Notes: generated by a model not told the origin, from the letters alone. Numbered from the stretch's first letter, positions 12,411 through 25,592 are shown. The stretch is DNA of 64,000 bases from Bryum argenteum (GCA_037043015.1 CM073322.1:26440364-26504363); one strand, 5' to 3'. Numbers and translations are program-made.

Positions 12411-13340
12411 AGTGTGGGGGGTGGATTTGAGTTTCAAGCTTTTTCTTGCTGAGTTGACATTAAGTTTGTGTCTGTACCGACAGTCCTGTAAGTTAGAGTT
12501 CCTTTAGTCTGTTGCTCGCTGCTTCAAGATCGGAAGAGGGGTGAAGAGTGGTCGAGCGCTGCTTTCACCTTCTCTGGAGCTACTCAGAGTTGGCTTGTCT
12601 GAGATTGATCTCATCGTGATGTGCAGCGTTTAATTGGGATCAACTGCTGTAATTATCTGATCACTGTCTAAGTGTGGAGGAGGCGGCTGAGGGGAGCTTG
12701 CACCACTTCCTCATGTGGGAGGAAATCCAGCGCTAGTCCCAGAAGAAGAGAATCTCAGATACTGATCGGGCATCGCTCTTTACTGGGGTCACGGATAAGA
12801 GCTAGTGTGGAATGTTAAGTGGGGTGGCCACGATGTTTACCGATCTGTGGGCATAGGCTAGGGGCTGTGTCGGCAGCGGATGTTTGACAAAGCTTTCTGT
12901 ATCCTACTCTCAAATTCACATGAGGACTGTTGGTGGTAGATGCCGGAGTACAGAAAGGGTCCATGTACTCCAGATCTGTATGTGAAAACGTCCACACAAC
13001 CAACCAGTTTTGGCTGTACTAGAATGTGTATGAGCCTGAACATGTCATTTACCTTTATACATAAATAACGCTAAAACAATCGGAACATTCTTGGTTGATT
13101 ACACATGTGCTTTGCATGCACTCGGACAACTTATGCATTATGGCTGTTTTGGATCCCAATTCTGAATGTTGTGGGCATGTAAAGTTTCGTGACTTTATCA
13201 TCTCTGTGGGTGTGGTATGGTTCTGTGTAATCCGAATTGTTGAACATGAAAACCTGCACAGATCGCTTTGTATCTTAGCATGTAAGGTAGGGCCCTGATT
13301 ATGTGGAATACCTTGCGGAGTTCCACATGATTGCTGCTCA
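12411..13340. other. End of unit A, no gene recognised
   Basis: Moderately GC-rich sequence collinear with 23960-24965 in unit B. Short, frame-broken coding-like bits (around 12680-12740, and 24240-24300 in B) cannot be assembled into a recognisable product. The last 250 bp read like 3'-untranslated or intergenic DNA. Confidence 0.4.
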
Positions 13341-13661
13341 CTAAATCCAATCCGGGTGCGCCAGTGAGGTGGGGCCCCAGTTTTTTGTTTTTCCGTTTTT
13401 GACCCCTCAAGGTCATTTTTTTAATTTTTTAATTTTTTCTAAAATTTGGGGTCTACACCCCCATTTTACCACGAGGGTCCTCTCCCTGGAATTTTGAGGA
13501 ATTGTACACAAAAATAAATACGAGACACCCTTTTATTAGCCTCCTCTTTGTTTGAAGATTCCAAGGGAGAACATGGATTGAATTTAGTGTGCCTTTCCTT
13601 TTTTTTAATATATTCATTGAATTGCATTCTGTTCAGTGTAATGAAGAAAAGGTTTATGTAC

Positions 13662-13790
13662 TAGGTAACGCAAAAGGAGCCACCGGTTATGGAAAATAAC
13701 CAATGGGGCATCCTTCCGAGCCGCGGGAGTGGCGAGGGAGGTGCCCCACTGGATATTTTCCATAACCAGTGGCTTTTTTTGGGTTACCTA
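13662..13790. mobile_element. Foldback element, 129 bp, in unit B
   Basis: Arms at 13662-13712 and 13741-13790 are imperfect inverted repeats (about 41 of 49 positions by eye) opening with TAGGTAAC and sharing a GGTTATGGAAAATA block, around a GC-rich loop. It lies within a unit-B-specific insertion that reaches about 14205, where unit A is continuous near 2650-2660. Confidence 0.65.
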
Positions 13791-15279
13791 GCATAATTGC
13801 AGTTCAAAACTTTTTTTAAAAAACTAATTTATTCCTCCCTGTATATTAAAAAAACAAGTTCAAAAATCCATAAAAAATTCATTCTCTCTCCTAAAAAAAT
13901 TTTAAAAAATTGCTTAAACTTGGGAATATTTAACTCAATCTTCATCCTCCCAAAAAAAAATTTGAAAAAAATTCATTTATCCCAAGGTTACTGATTGCCC
14001 GTAGGAGAAAAACAGGGTATAAAAACCCCTCCCCCCTACCTTCTTTCAAAACAACAAATGAAGACCGTTGATCTTGGAGATCGACGGAGCGAAATGTGAA
14101 AGACCATAACGCCAGCGAAGGCGACATTATGGGAAATAACCAGAGTTCCCTTGGCCAATGAGGAGGTGCCACCTCTATAGTTTTTGCCAGAACTGCGGTT
14201 ATGGTGTAATTACCTTGACATTTTTGACACTTTTCATCGCATAGTGGGGGTAGGTGGCATTGCATGAAGTGGAGGAAGGAATTTGGAGTAACCTTTTAAC
14301 CCTTCACACTTTTGATGAACAAATGTTGATTTGTAGTATTTATAAGTTTTTTTTGCTAGAAGCACTTATTGGGATGAATATGAATTTAAGCAAGAAATTG
14401 AAATCAACCGGAAGATCTTGAAGTTGCCTATGTGAAATCTCATTTTTAAGCATTAAATAGTCTTATTTAAGTAGGCTATGATGAAGAAAGTTGTCCGATA
14501 GAGAAAAACTATTACTCTTTAGACTATCGGTATGTTTCACAATACTTAGAAGTTTGCAGAGATTTGATATTGTCATAGTTTTTTTCAAATTTGGCCTGCA
14601 ATTATCTATAGTTTGTATCAATATGTAATCATATATTTTGACAAATGTGAAGGGTAAGGTAGTAATGTACACCATGGTTGACTAATTTTGTGTTAACATT
14701 TGAGGCACTTGTACTTCACAAAATGAATATGTAGTAACATTTGAGGCACCATTTGAAAAATACACGAATGCGTCATTTTCATTACAATATATATGTTGCT
14801 TAGTTGTATATAAAAGGAATTATCATCAAATACGATTGTCAAAAAGTTGCATAACACAAAAGTGAAAAAGATTGTAACAATACTCAAATAGAAATGATGA
14901 AATTGAATGAAAGCAACAATTCCCAAATTTTGATTGTTCTTTACTATACAACAAGACTCACTACAAGAAATTCATGGTATATATGTGTCTTAGATATGTT
15001 GTTTCTGATTGAAATAAAGAGTTCTTGACTTCAAAAGTCGTAACAATAAGTCATAATTACCATGGCTTCCATAATGACTTTCTTTCGACCCATTGTTTTA
15101 ATTAAACGTTTTATCTTTACAATATCAAAATCAAGAATAAGGCAGGCATAATCATTGAAATCGGAAGTAAGGTACTCCTCGTCCCGATGGGTGTAGTGCT
15201 CTATATAATCCACAAGCGCATGTTCACATGGAATCTCTCCTTCCTTGTAATATCACACCTATGTAATAATGATAAAAGT

Positions 15280-16740
15280 TAAGATGGAATAACTTTTAAT
15301 TATAGAATATACATTTTAATTTCACGTGATATGATGATCTCGTGGCCCATCACTCGTCCTCATGTTCGAGGGGACCCCATCACTCGTCCTCAAGTTCAAG
15401 CCCCTGTCACCATCTTCCATCCCCATCTATCGGAAATCCCCTTGTTCCCTGTCTTCTGTCCCTTCTAGTGTTCCAGCCTCTGTCACCATCTCCCATCCCT
15501 AGTTCTCGGGAATCCCCTTATTCCATCACTCATCGTCATGTTCGAACCCGAGCCCTATCACCATCTCTCATCCCCATCTATCCAAAATCCACTTGTTCCC
15601 TGTCTTCAGTCCCTTCCTATGTTCCAGCCCCTCTCATCCCCATCGCCCATTTTCCATTTCCCTTTTGCCATCCCCATTTCCCCTGAAATCCCCTTATTCT
15701 CTATCTCTAAAATTGAAATCTGACTTTGCAGTCTGGTGTCCCATCACTCGTCCTCATGTCCCAAGATCTCTCGTGTCCCATCACTCAACCTCATGTCCCA
15801 ACCCCTCCGCTGTCACTATCTTCCATTCCCATTTCCCTGGAATCCCCTGATTCCCTGTCTCTAAATCTGAAATCTATCTTTGCACTTTGTTACACACATA
15901 AGTTGTAGTACAAACAACACACATGTAAAAATCTTTGCCACAATCATTGATTTTAAGCCAAAAACCTAGCCTGCCCGAAGTAGCAAGAGACCAATTTAAT
16001 TTACAAAGATAGTAAGAGGTTGAAGCCAAAAGTCCTTTTCACATTTTCATATAAACTACACCATGTCAATACTTGAAATTTGATATGCCTACCTTATACT
16101 TGGAACGTCCCTTATTACAAACTCCACCCATTGTTTTTATTCATAAATGGCCCGAAATTACATACTCCATTCCTATGAAAATGACCTTAGTCCAAAGCTC
16201 ATACAAAGAAAATAGAATATTCAGGGACAAAATTTAAAAACACATAGTTTATCAATGGTTGGAATATTGAATTTCCAACAATAGGAAGCCCAAACGCCCC
16301 TTTACAATGTCCAAAACATCCCTTTTTCTTCAAAAGTCTCGAACTCATATGTTCCCCTAGTATGAACACCATCTCTTATCTCCATTTCCCGAGAATCCCC
16401 GGATCCCCTGTCTTTGAAATTTGACTTTGCAGTTTTTTACAAACATACTTTGTAGTATATACAACACTTTGTAAAAACACTTTCTCACAACCCAAAATAT
16501 TTATATTGGATTGACTTTCAATCATGGAATATAAATTTCAATTTCAGGTGGGAGGAACTCTCGTGTCCTATCACTCGTCCTCGTGTCACAACCCCTCCCT
16601 TGTCCTATCACTCGTCGTCACGGCCCAGCCCCTCCCGTGTACCATCACTAGTCCTAACGTCCCAACCCCTATCACCATCTCCCATCTCCATTTCCCGAGA
16701 ATCCCTTGATTCCTTGTCTCTAAAATTAAATTTTGACTTT
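15280..16740 (+). repeat. Satellite of about 250 bp, unit B block
   Basis: Counterpart of 3757-4880: C-rich segments built on ccatcactcgtcctcatgt alternate with the same spacer. It is rearranged relative to unit A, and the flanking block seen at 4980-5400 in A is present twice in B (15960-16380 and 16820-17250). Overlapping frames are repeat translations. Confidence 0.75.
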
Positions 16741-17492
16741 ACAATTTGTTGCAGAGATACCTTGTAGTACACCCTAAACTCAGTACAAATCTTTGTCAAA
16801 AACAATGACTTTAACCCAAAAACCTATATTACGCTGCTCAAAATAGCAAGAAACCAATCTAATTTGCAAGTATAATTAGAGGTCAAACCCAAAAGTCTTT
16901 TTCACATTTTCATATGAATTACATCAAGTCAATAGCCAAAATTTGATATACCTACCTTATACTTGGAAGGTCCCACATTACAAACTCCACCCATTGTTTT
17001 CATTCATACATGTCCCCGTTGTAATATATGCTGCAATCTTGTGAGTCGAAAGCTCATACAAATGAAAATGAATTGACAGAGATAAGGAAATAGAATATTC
17101 AAGGAACAAAATCTTTAAAGAAAAAACATTGTTTTATCAATTGTTGGAATATTGGAGTCTCAACAACAGGAAGTCCAAACGCCCCCCTTCCTACAATGTC
17201 CATAACATCCCTTTTTCCTTCAAAAGTCTTGAACTCATACATTCCCCCAGTGTGAACAGGACTCTAAAGATTGATTCCAATCCTCATCATGTTCATGCAG
17301 GGTGTAGGCCGCTCTTCGTCTAGTCAGCGCCTACGGAGTAATGAGGGGGGGGGGCCTATATAGAAATCTACCCTAGGTGTAGATGCTAGGAGAGTAATAA
17401 TAATAATGATAGGGTCATAATACAACCTTATCCAGGGCTGGGGAATAGGTTCGGTGTGGGGATCTCTGTAAAGGTGGTGCTATTAAGGAGTA

Positions 17493-17881
17493 GGGTGGAG
17501 GTACCTAAAACCACCACCTCCCCCATAACTGACAGGTAGACCTCTCTTGGGGCCACCACAATTGAGACCCAAAACCACCAATTTTGTTATTCAAATTGAC
17601 CAATCATTGCAAAGAAACAAGCTGGTGGATTTGGGTACCATCATGAGTTAAAATTAGTACCACATGGTGTGAACATGGGAAAACCTATAGATCATGTTTG
17701 GATCACGAAGTACTTTTGCCTTTAAAAATGTGTATCTATTTCAATATTGGGAAGAAAATTCCGAATTTTTTTGCATTGTGTTAGAAAACAACTTTCGCAC
17801 ATGGGAAAAATATACCCCAAAAATAACCCTGCCAAAAAAAGCTCAGAATCCTTAAGTTGGTGGTTTTAGGTACCTCAACCC
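17493..17881. mobile_element. 389-bp MITE with TA target duplication
   Basis: Terminal inverted repeats: left GGGTGGAGGTACCTAAAACC, right its near-perfect inverse ending ttttaggtacctcaaccc. TA flanks it at 17491-17492 and 17882-17883; unit A has the empty site with a single TA at 5639-5640. The TA duplication suggests Tc1/mariner-type mobilisation, though the ends are not the usual Stowaway CTCCCTC. No coding. Confidence 0.8.
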
Positions 17882-17883
17882 TA

Positions 17884-18130
17884 GTAGTTGTGTTGTTTAC
17901 ACTACTCGCTAGCAGTTTTGGCAGGCAGCCACCAGCTGCAATACTGTTCCTACATCCTGCTGACCTGCTGTCCAATGAGATTCAATCCTTGCGAAAAAAT
18001 GGTGGAAAAATGGTCTTGCCTGCTGGTTGAAGATGGTTGTTCCGGCCTGCTGGGCGCGAAATCTGCTTGCTTAACTCAAACCAAATTTGGAGCTGCCCTG
18101 CAGGCGCAGCAGGGAGTGTAAACGTAGCAA
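17884..18130. mobile_element. Second unit-B insertion of about 247 bp with imperfect inverted ends
   Basis: Directly follows the previous element and is also absent from unit A. The two ends share GTTTACACT in inverted orientation (left near 17894-17902, right near 18115-18123) and then related GC-rich blocks. Target duplication is unclear, perhaps 3-4 bp. No coding frame is recognised. Confidence 0.5.
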
Positions 18131-18840
18131 GTACTATAGGGATTTGGGGAAGGGAGCATGATTTTCTTGGATGTCCCAAAAGTGGTTGTTTGGCAAAAGA
18201 AAATGAATAGGCTCTATGGCATAGCTATGGTTAGCTGGGGAAATAATATCATCCATACCGGTTGATATCCTATAATTCCTTTGTCCGGTGAAACTATCCC
18301 GGTAATTGTCTCATTTTTTATTGAGACTAAAAACATTCTTGTAATTTTGATTGGTTATTAGCTGGTGTTTTCAAGAATCAACTAGCTAATGGGTCATTTC
18401 GATTGGCTGATAATGAACTAGCCATAACATTTGATACTTTCTCCTTAATTTCTTGACCGTAGTGTAAACGAACTCTACGTGCTTGATATTTCCGATCATT
18501 GCTCCAAGTGTTTTTCCTCGAATTTCAAATCTTGAATATGTGCCAACGGTTTGCACTATGCTTGATCGATATGTGCTTGACGTTATAAGGGTTGGTTTCC
18601 ACCAGATCGTCAAGAATTCCACTCTTAATCCATCCAAGAGCCTCAAGTTCAACCAATCATATTTGATATTTTCTCCTTAAATTCTTGACCGTAGTGAAAA
18701 CCAACCCTAAGTGCTTAATATTTATCTATCGCGTGTACTGATATTTTATCCATAAATTTTATAATATCATATGTGAATAATTGATTTATTTATAATTTTG
18801 TAAGTTTTTCTAGACAGATGAGTATGAATGCGAAAGATTC

Positions 18841-19073
18841 TTAACCCTTAAAAGTCCCTTGGGGATAGTATGTACGCTGTCGTATAATTAGGATTTGCTA
18901 CCAACAAGAAACTCTAAACTGGAATTGTAATAGCTCACTAGAACAACATTAATTCAAATGTCAACTTCTTCTTTGAACTCAAACGCATTAAAGGTGTGCA
19001 TTCACTCCAAATACAACCAAAATACACCGTATTCTACTGGTCGCTACGGCACGCTCAGACGTTTAGGGGTTAA
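18841..19073. mobile_element. piggyBac-like non-autonomous element (subfamily D), 233 bp
   Basis: TTAA at 18841-18844 and 19070-19073; left end TTAACCCTTAAAAGTC, right end gacgtttaggggttaa. Ends resemble 7039-7407, but the flanks differ, so it is a separate insertion in unit B. Confidence 0.75.
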
Positions 19074-19651
19074 TTACAAGTACAAAACATTCTTGGAAAC
19101 ATTTCCAGTTTCCATGAAGCTAAAATGAGATTTCTATTTGGTGAGAGTATTAGTAAACACCTTGGACACTTTTTCTACTGCGTGCTCTTGTCTATGAAGT
19201 ATACTCCTTGATACAATAATGGTCCTCTATGGTGAACTTTGCACGAGATATATGATAACTTTAGATGTACTCACAACGAACATTTCAGACTCCACCATCT
19301 CAATACACACTTACAAGTCCAACTTTAGAAAATCATGACAAACTTTAGATAGGGTTTTACAAACTTCCTACATTCCAACATTCAACTTAATCTATCCCCA
19401 TGCACACAAATTACTGCCATGACTAACTTCAATACTAACAAATCTCCAATGCTGAATTTTGAACAATAATTCAGCAGGACACCTTTTCACATTCGAGAAT
19501 GCCTATTGATGAACCATTGCCATCAACCATTATAGAAAAGGAGGTGACCTTTTTAAAATGGGGGACCCATAGAATCTGCCAAGAATTGATGGGAATGGGA
19601 TACTCGATTACAATGTTTCTTTTAATGATAAATAAATAAATAATAAAAAAA

Positions 19652-19653
<2 letters not shown>

Positions 19654-19688
<35 letters not shown>
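19654..19688. repeat. Poly-T run of 35
   Basis: Uninterrupted T run beside an A/T-rich patch. It replaces a short sequence present at the matching place in unit A (about 7745-7770). Confidence 0.95.
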
Positions 19689-19689
<1 letters not shown>

Positions 19690-19980
19690 ACAAAAAACCA
19701 TGACATGCTGTGTCACCATTGTGGCTTTTACATGAGGTGCCCCACTTGTCCAAGCCCAAGACTCCAAGCTCCTAATTGGGATGAACCCCCTCATGCAAGG
19801 AGATGTCATGGCATATATTAAAAGAGTAGTGATATCCAGGTGGTGAGAGAGGAAGCCCAAGGGAATGCATGTGGCATTTGGATGATCAAAGTGATTGTGT
19901 AACAAACTCTTGCAAATACCAAAAATCTTCCCTATTTATGGAAAATGATTGGTATTCATAGTTACTATGTTTGGTAAATA

Positions 19981-20235
19981 GATAGAAACTCCCGTCCCGA
20001 TGTGAATGAAGTGACCTTTGTAATGCTAATAACCCGATGCCCATTAGACAAGGGGAAATTGGGACAATACTACTTTCCTCTTTCGAGGGTGGACACTGTA
20101 ACTACGTTAGTTTCTAGCTAGTTACTAGTGCCTTGGAGATACTTGACATAGTATCCCCGAAAGGGCTTCCAGGTACTTGTACAAGAAGGTCCAAAGACCC
20201 CACTATAGTTGGGTGGACTTTGGTGTTGATACAGT
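19981..20235 (+). repeat. DR1 copy, unit B
   Basis: Collinear counterpart of 8044-8290. Non-coding. Confidence 0.65.
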
Positions 20236-20520
20236 CCTGTACTTGGATGTGTACTACGTGTGGTATTTGTTCTCGAATAAAGCTTAAGACTTTAAACAGA
20301 ATTTGATCAAAATATCACACTTGATCCCAATAGCTCATTACCCATATGTTATATGCGAATTTGATGGAAATTAGATTGAAATTGAATAAGAAAAATTTGG
20401 GAATTTTTAATTTTAGATGACTAGGATTGGCACAAAATTGAAGTGTCACCTTGGTGACATTAAAATTGTTAATTAATTTGAGAACAATGTGTCGAACTTG
20501 CCTATTACATATAGTATTTG

Positions 20521-21370
20521 TTGACCCCTAAAGATCCACAACAACCAAATCGGCTTTTTGTTGTTTGGGCAGCGTAGATGAGGTGGTTAAAAGTAATATT
20601 TTTGCCTAAGACTTTTGTTGGGTGCTCTTTACAAAATAAAGTGTATGTGGTGAAGTTTGCAGAGCAAGATTCTAGTTTCAAGTTTGGAAATTCTAGGTTT
20701 CAAGTCCAAGACGGGCAATTTAATTTAGATTTTCTTTTTTCTTTTTTCTTTTTTTGAAATATATTCATATTCAAATCACTACTCAAGTTCAAAAGTGTCC
20801 CAAGTCAGAAAGTTTACCAATTTCACAAGGGCAGCCTCCAAGAATTTAAAAAAAAAGCATCACAATTTTTAATAATTTTACAATTATCGCTTCCAAAATT
20901 TGTCAAAATTCAAAAGTTTGAATTTTTAAAACATTTTTAGTTTAATTTTTTTCTTTTTTCTCAAAATTCACAAACTCATAAAGCCACCTATTCACCATTC
21001 AATTTTTTCTTAAAATGTACATATCTAATGTGATGCATGTTTTTCTATATTGTTGTTTTTAGACCTTCTTTTAGATATTTAATTTCCATGAAGGTTAAAG
21101 GAATGAGTCTCTAAACCTTTGCACCATGGAGACAATGTCTCACAAGCAATGTCCGAAAGAACTTTTGTACCAACTTTCAATGTTACGGTCTTACAAAAGT
21201 TGCAAATCTAACGGTTGAAATTTTACATGGTGGTACTCACAGTAAATGACTTTGAGATGTTACAATTGAAAGTACAAAAAGAATTAAAAAATTTGACCAT
21301 ACCTTAAGGTGGTAGAAATTTGCAATCTTTGGTTTGGAAGTCTAAAAGTGCTTGGATTTTTAGGGGTTAA
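20521..21370. mobile_element. piggyBac-like non-autonomous element (subfamily L), unit B, 850 bp
   Basis: Left end TTGACCCCTAAAGATCCA (TTAA decayed to TTGA at 20521-20524), right end tttttaggggttaa with TTAA at 21367-21370. Counterpart of 8528-9446. Confidence 0.75.
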
Positions 21371-22424
21371 CATGCAATTTGGTAAGTAAGTATCAATATG
21401 ACATTTTTAAAGAGTAGAAAACGTTTTTATATAGAGGCATACTCTTCCTTGCCACACAACTCTCCACAATGATTGAACAATTAATCATACAAATTTCATT
21501 GTCATACACTGAAGAATTATGTTCAAGTTGTTTAACAAATATAGTCATAGTTGTATTAAAATCTTTTCATATACCCTTCTATGTGCAAAACTTTCTATAT
21601 TATAGTGTATGTACCAAACTATAAGCACATGTGCAATCCAAGTAAGGTAGAGTGCTATTAGAAAGAGCAAGATCAATTTGACAAGATTCTTCACCCAAAT
21701 GTGATAGTTTTCCCAACCCAATTTTTCATGTACTTACATCCAAACATGCTAGGGTACGTGTCATTCTAGAACACGAGTTTGGAAACACTAACAAATCAAA
21801 CTTCAAATATTATAAAAGAATATTGTAGAGATTTCAATTCAACACTTCAATATCCCTAACAAGTCCAAGATTTAAAATACCAACATTGTCTTCTAAACAT
21901 ATAACTTCTCAAAAACTTCGGCAACTCAAAATCAAACTATAATTCTCTCAAATCAATTTATTGGTATGTGTAAATTAGCATGAAATGGGCTTACCTTTAG
22001 AAAGTCAGAATAGTAACGAAGCCAAATTTTGAAAGATTGAACCCATGAAACATCTCTATTATGACATCCAAAGATGTCCTTCATTAGTTGATACATTTCA
22101 AAATGAGAGGCAAAACACATGGAATGATCTACAAGTTTCCAACTGTGTAAGCACACAACAACCTAAACCCCTAAAGAAGAGAGACCCGAAGCGGGTTGAT
22201 TTGCTTAGGAAAAAAAAAAAAATGTTGTTTTTACAAATAGTGAAACTTAGACTCAATGCATCTCAAGGATTCGTTGAGTGAAATTTGGTAATTCTTTTTG
22301 GTGGGTATACTAATCAGACAGTCCTAACCAAGATCCTATGGTTGAATTTCTCAAAACCAAATTCTGAAAAAACTCGTTCCAAAGAATTCATTCACGGATT
22401 TCAGATATGGCCGACTGAACTGTA

Positions 22425-22650
22425 GGGGCAATGGTTCGATGGTTCGTGGCAGCTACCAAGGAGGCACCTTAGAATCCGTGGGGACCTCCCAAGGCCATTT
22501 TTGATAATTTTGAATTCAAATTTGAGGTTTGTGATCCCAAGTTACCCTTGGAAACCTACTCCTTGGCATTTAATGTCTGTACATCAAAAAAATTAGGGAG
22601 CTCATTACCCCTCCTCCATCCTCCTTGGTAGCTGCTACGAACGCTTACCC
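22425..22650. mobile_element. 226-bp MITE with 8-bp target duplication
   Basis: The octamer gaactgta flanks it at 22417-22424 and 22651-22658; unit A has one copy of the site (gcactgta, 11089-11096). Terminal inverted repeats share GCAGCTACCAAGGAGG after imperfect outer ends GGGGCAATGGTTCG and GGGTAAGCGTTCG. An 8-bp duplication suggests a hAT-type source, although the outermost bases are not the common CAGGG. Confidence 0.85.
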
Positions 22651-22959
22651 GAACTGTAGAGCTTCTCCAAGGGTTAACTTTGAAGGGAGTGATTACTCTT
22701 GAGTAAATGCACTTACAACTCCAAATGATGATGGTTTTCCCCAATATAGAAAGAATGCACAATACAGGAATCCAAAATCTTTAAATTTCCTCAGAAAGCC
22801 TGACATCCATTGCTACCTTTTCAACATAGAACATGATGATTGTAACCACCACCGCCTGGTCATTGATTAGTATAATTATGATCGAAGCTTGATTGCATTG
22901 CAACTGCTCGATTTTGCTACTTTAGGGTTTAGGGTTTAAAGTGCGAGACATGAATCCTC

Positions 22960-23960
22960 CGAAGAGCCGACAAAACTCAGGCTTCGACCATAATTATTTG
23001 TTCACCAGCTTCAATTGCTCCTGCTTGATCAACCTCCGCAGAGGACATGTCACAGGATCACCATGATTTCCGAATCGTGGTCTGCGGGGCACATTTCCAA
23101 TCACTGAAAATTGCTTTGCTTGCAAGGAAACTCTGAAAATTCATGAAGAAAATCTTGTGCTGATAACGGTGATATATCATAATTTTTAGGAGCTGAAGGA
23201 ACCATTCCGATACGAATGGCTCAAAGCAATACTTGAAAGTTGAGATTGTCATCATTATAGTGCTCATAAAAATACCACAAACCAACTTGCTTCTGAGAAT
23301 CAACGTATATTCTAGTTCTACACCGACACCATATGTCCTGAACTTAAGAATAGCTCAGCACTTCATGATTGGAATGAAATAAGGAATGTAGAAGGAGATT
23401 TTATTTTTTTAGAGAAATTCATCATTTAATTTGTGATTGGAAGGAATTCATGTTTTTCTTGAATGATTGTAGAAGATTATTGGACCAGTCTACTTCATCG
23501 CCTTCTTATGATATTACACAAGCCATCACTCATGTGCATGTCTCCTCATTCTCTAAGGCAGTTCCGTGCTGATCATTTGAGATACCAGTGACTCAAGATC
23601 AAGAGACTGTAACAATTCCATACGAGATTCACCTGCATGTCGAGAGATGTAGCAGTTCTGATTACTGTTTCTTGATTTACTGTACCCAACCCACTTGATT
23701 GCACAAGTTGGAAGAATTCCAACAAAACGGACGAAGGAAGCATCAGAAACGGATGAAAGTCGCCGAAATTTCAGGGACACTGTTCCTTCGTCTCCGACGG
23801 TCGTGCAGTTGGGTGCGCAGGCTGAGCGCCATAGCCAAAGCCAGTGGTCTTGTACTCCGACCTTACACGCCCGGCTTGCTGTTTCTGAGAGTAGCGTCGC
23901 CTCGCTGTTGCTGGAAGGGGAGCTTGCGAATGATCAACGGCCATTGATCAAGTAAGTAAG
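22960..23960 (-). pseudogene. Unidentified coding-like remnant, unit B
   Basis: Duplicate of 11400-12410. The minus-strand frame at 23553-23780 (CAIKWVGYSKSRNSNQN) and the start corresponding to MAADHAQ (here MAVDHSQ) are retained. A 20-bp insertion near 22978-23000 and several small indels disturb the frames. No recognisable family. Confidence 0.3.
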
Positions 23961-24965
23961 TTTGGGGGTGGATTTGAGTTTCAAGCTTTTTCTTGCTGAG
24001 TTAGGGTTTTGATTTGTGTCTTTACCGACAGTCCTAAAAGTTTGAGTTCCTTAGACTTTCCCGCTGCTTCAAGGTCGTAAGAGGGGTGAAGAGTGGTCGA
24101 GCGCTCCTTTCACCTTCTCTGGAGCATGGGCTAGGGTGTGCGATGTAGCTACTCAGAGTCGACTTGCCTGAGATTAATCTCATCGTGATGTGCAGCGTTT
24201 GGGACCAATTGCTGACGGCGTTTATCTGATCACTGTCTAAGTGTGGAGGAGGCGGCGGAGGGGAGCTTGCACCACTTCCTCACGTGGGAGGACATCCAGC
24301 GCTAGTCTCAGAAGAAGAAAATCTCAGGTACTGATCGGGCATCGCTCTACTGGGGTCACGGATGAGAGCTCGTTTAAAATGTTATGTGGGGTGACCACGA
24401 TGTGGATCCAGTCTTTGCCAATCTGTGGTCGTAGGTGCTGTGTCGGCAGCGGATGTTTGACAAAGCTTTCTGTATCCTGCTTTCACACGAGGACTGTTCG
24501 TGGTAGGTGCCGGAGTACAGAAAGGGTCCATGAACTCCAGATTTGTATGTGAAAACGTCCACATAACCAACCAGTTTTGGCTGTACTAGAGTGTGTATGA
24601 GCCTGAACATGTCATTTACCTTTACACATAAATAACACAATAGTAATCGGAACATTCTTGGTTGATTTACAAATGTGCTTCGCATGCACTTGGACAAGTT
24701 ATGCATTTGATGGCTGTTTTCGATCCTAATGCTGAATGAGGACGGTTGGTGGTAAGGCGCTTTTGGTGGACTTGTTGGAATGAAGAGGTTGTTGAAGTGT
24801 CTTGTTTCTGGGCATGTAAAGTTTCATGATTTTATCATCTCTGTGGTTGTCGTATGGTTCTGTGTATTTCGACTTGTCGAACATGAAAACCTGCACAGAT
24901 CACTCTGTGTTTAAGTATGTAGGGCTATGATTATGTGGAATCTGGAATAGTTCCATATGATTGAG

Positions 24966-25592
24966 CCATAAAGCTCTTTGTGTGTTTTTGGGAGCTTCAA
25001 ACCTCAAAACTGCGATCCTTACTCTCGGGGGTTTAAATTGGTTTTTTATTTTGATTTTATTTTTTATTTTTTATTTATTTTTTATCTTTCTCCTTTTTCT
25101 CTTTTTTGAACTTCCAACCAGAAGAAGAACTTGTACCTAAGACTATTTTTTAACAGTTTTCCGAAGATTGAGTGTTGGATGTTTAGTGTTTGAGAGATCA
25201 TAACATGCGAAGTTTGTCTCCGAAGTTTTTTTGGGCATTGTGAAGATTGTTTTGAAAATTTTGGAGGCTCTCTTGTAAAGTTGGTAAACTTTTTGACTTG
25301 GGGTCACTTTGGAACTTAAGTAGTGATTTGGTTTTGAACATATTTTCAAAAAAATACTAAAAAAAAAGACTAAATTGAGAGCTGCTAGAATTGCCCTACT
25401 TGGGCTTGAAAACAAAAATTCGTGTCAAAAAACTTTAAAGTTGGAGTTTGACTTCGCAACTTTCTGCACACACACCTTGTAGTAAAGGAAACTCTTGCAC
25501 CAATTTATAGCCCATAATATCAAAGTTAGACCCTTCATCTAGGCTGCCCGAAACAACAAAAACCCATTTTGGCTCTCAAGGAACTTTAGGGG
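24966..25592 (-). repeat. Degenerate subfamily-L piggyBac-like copy
   Basis: From about 25390 to the TTAA at 25593-25596 the minus strand matches the left part of the L elements (TTAACCCCTAAAGTTCC, then a block like gggcagcctagatgaag). The other end is not clear; 25030-25040 contains a decayed candidate. Confidence 0.55.

Larger units (their letters stand above)
2594..13340. repeat. Segmental tandem duplication, unit A
   Basis: Unit A aligns collinearly with unit B (13588-24965). Matching anchors include 2701 with 14242, 5401 with 17240, 7700 with 19560, 8528 with 20521, 11230 with 22790 and 12300 with 23850. By eye most of the alignment is about 85% identical. Indels between the units are mostly transposable-element insertions. 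Homology ends near 13340 and 24965. The two units lie head to tail with about 250 bp between them. Confidence 0.85.
13588..24965. repeat. Segmental tandem duplication, unit B
   Basis: Second copy of the unit at 2594-13340, same orientation. Relative to A it gained a foldback element (13662-13790 within a larger insertion), elements at 17493-17881, 17884-18130, 18841-19073 and 22425-22650, a run of 35 T at 19654, and an extra satellite block. It lacks the 710-bp insertion and the 9994-10829 element of unit A. Confidence 0.85.
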
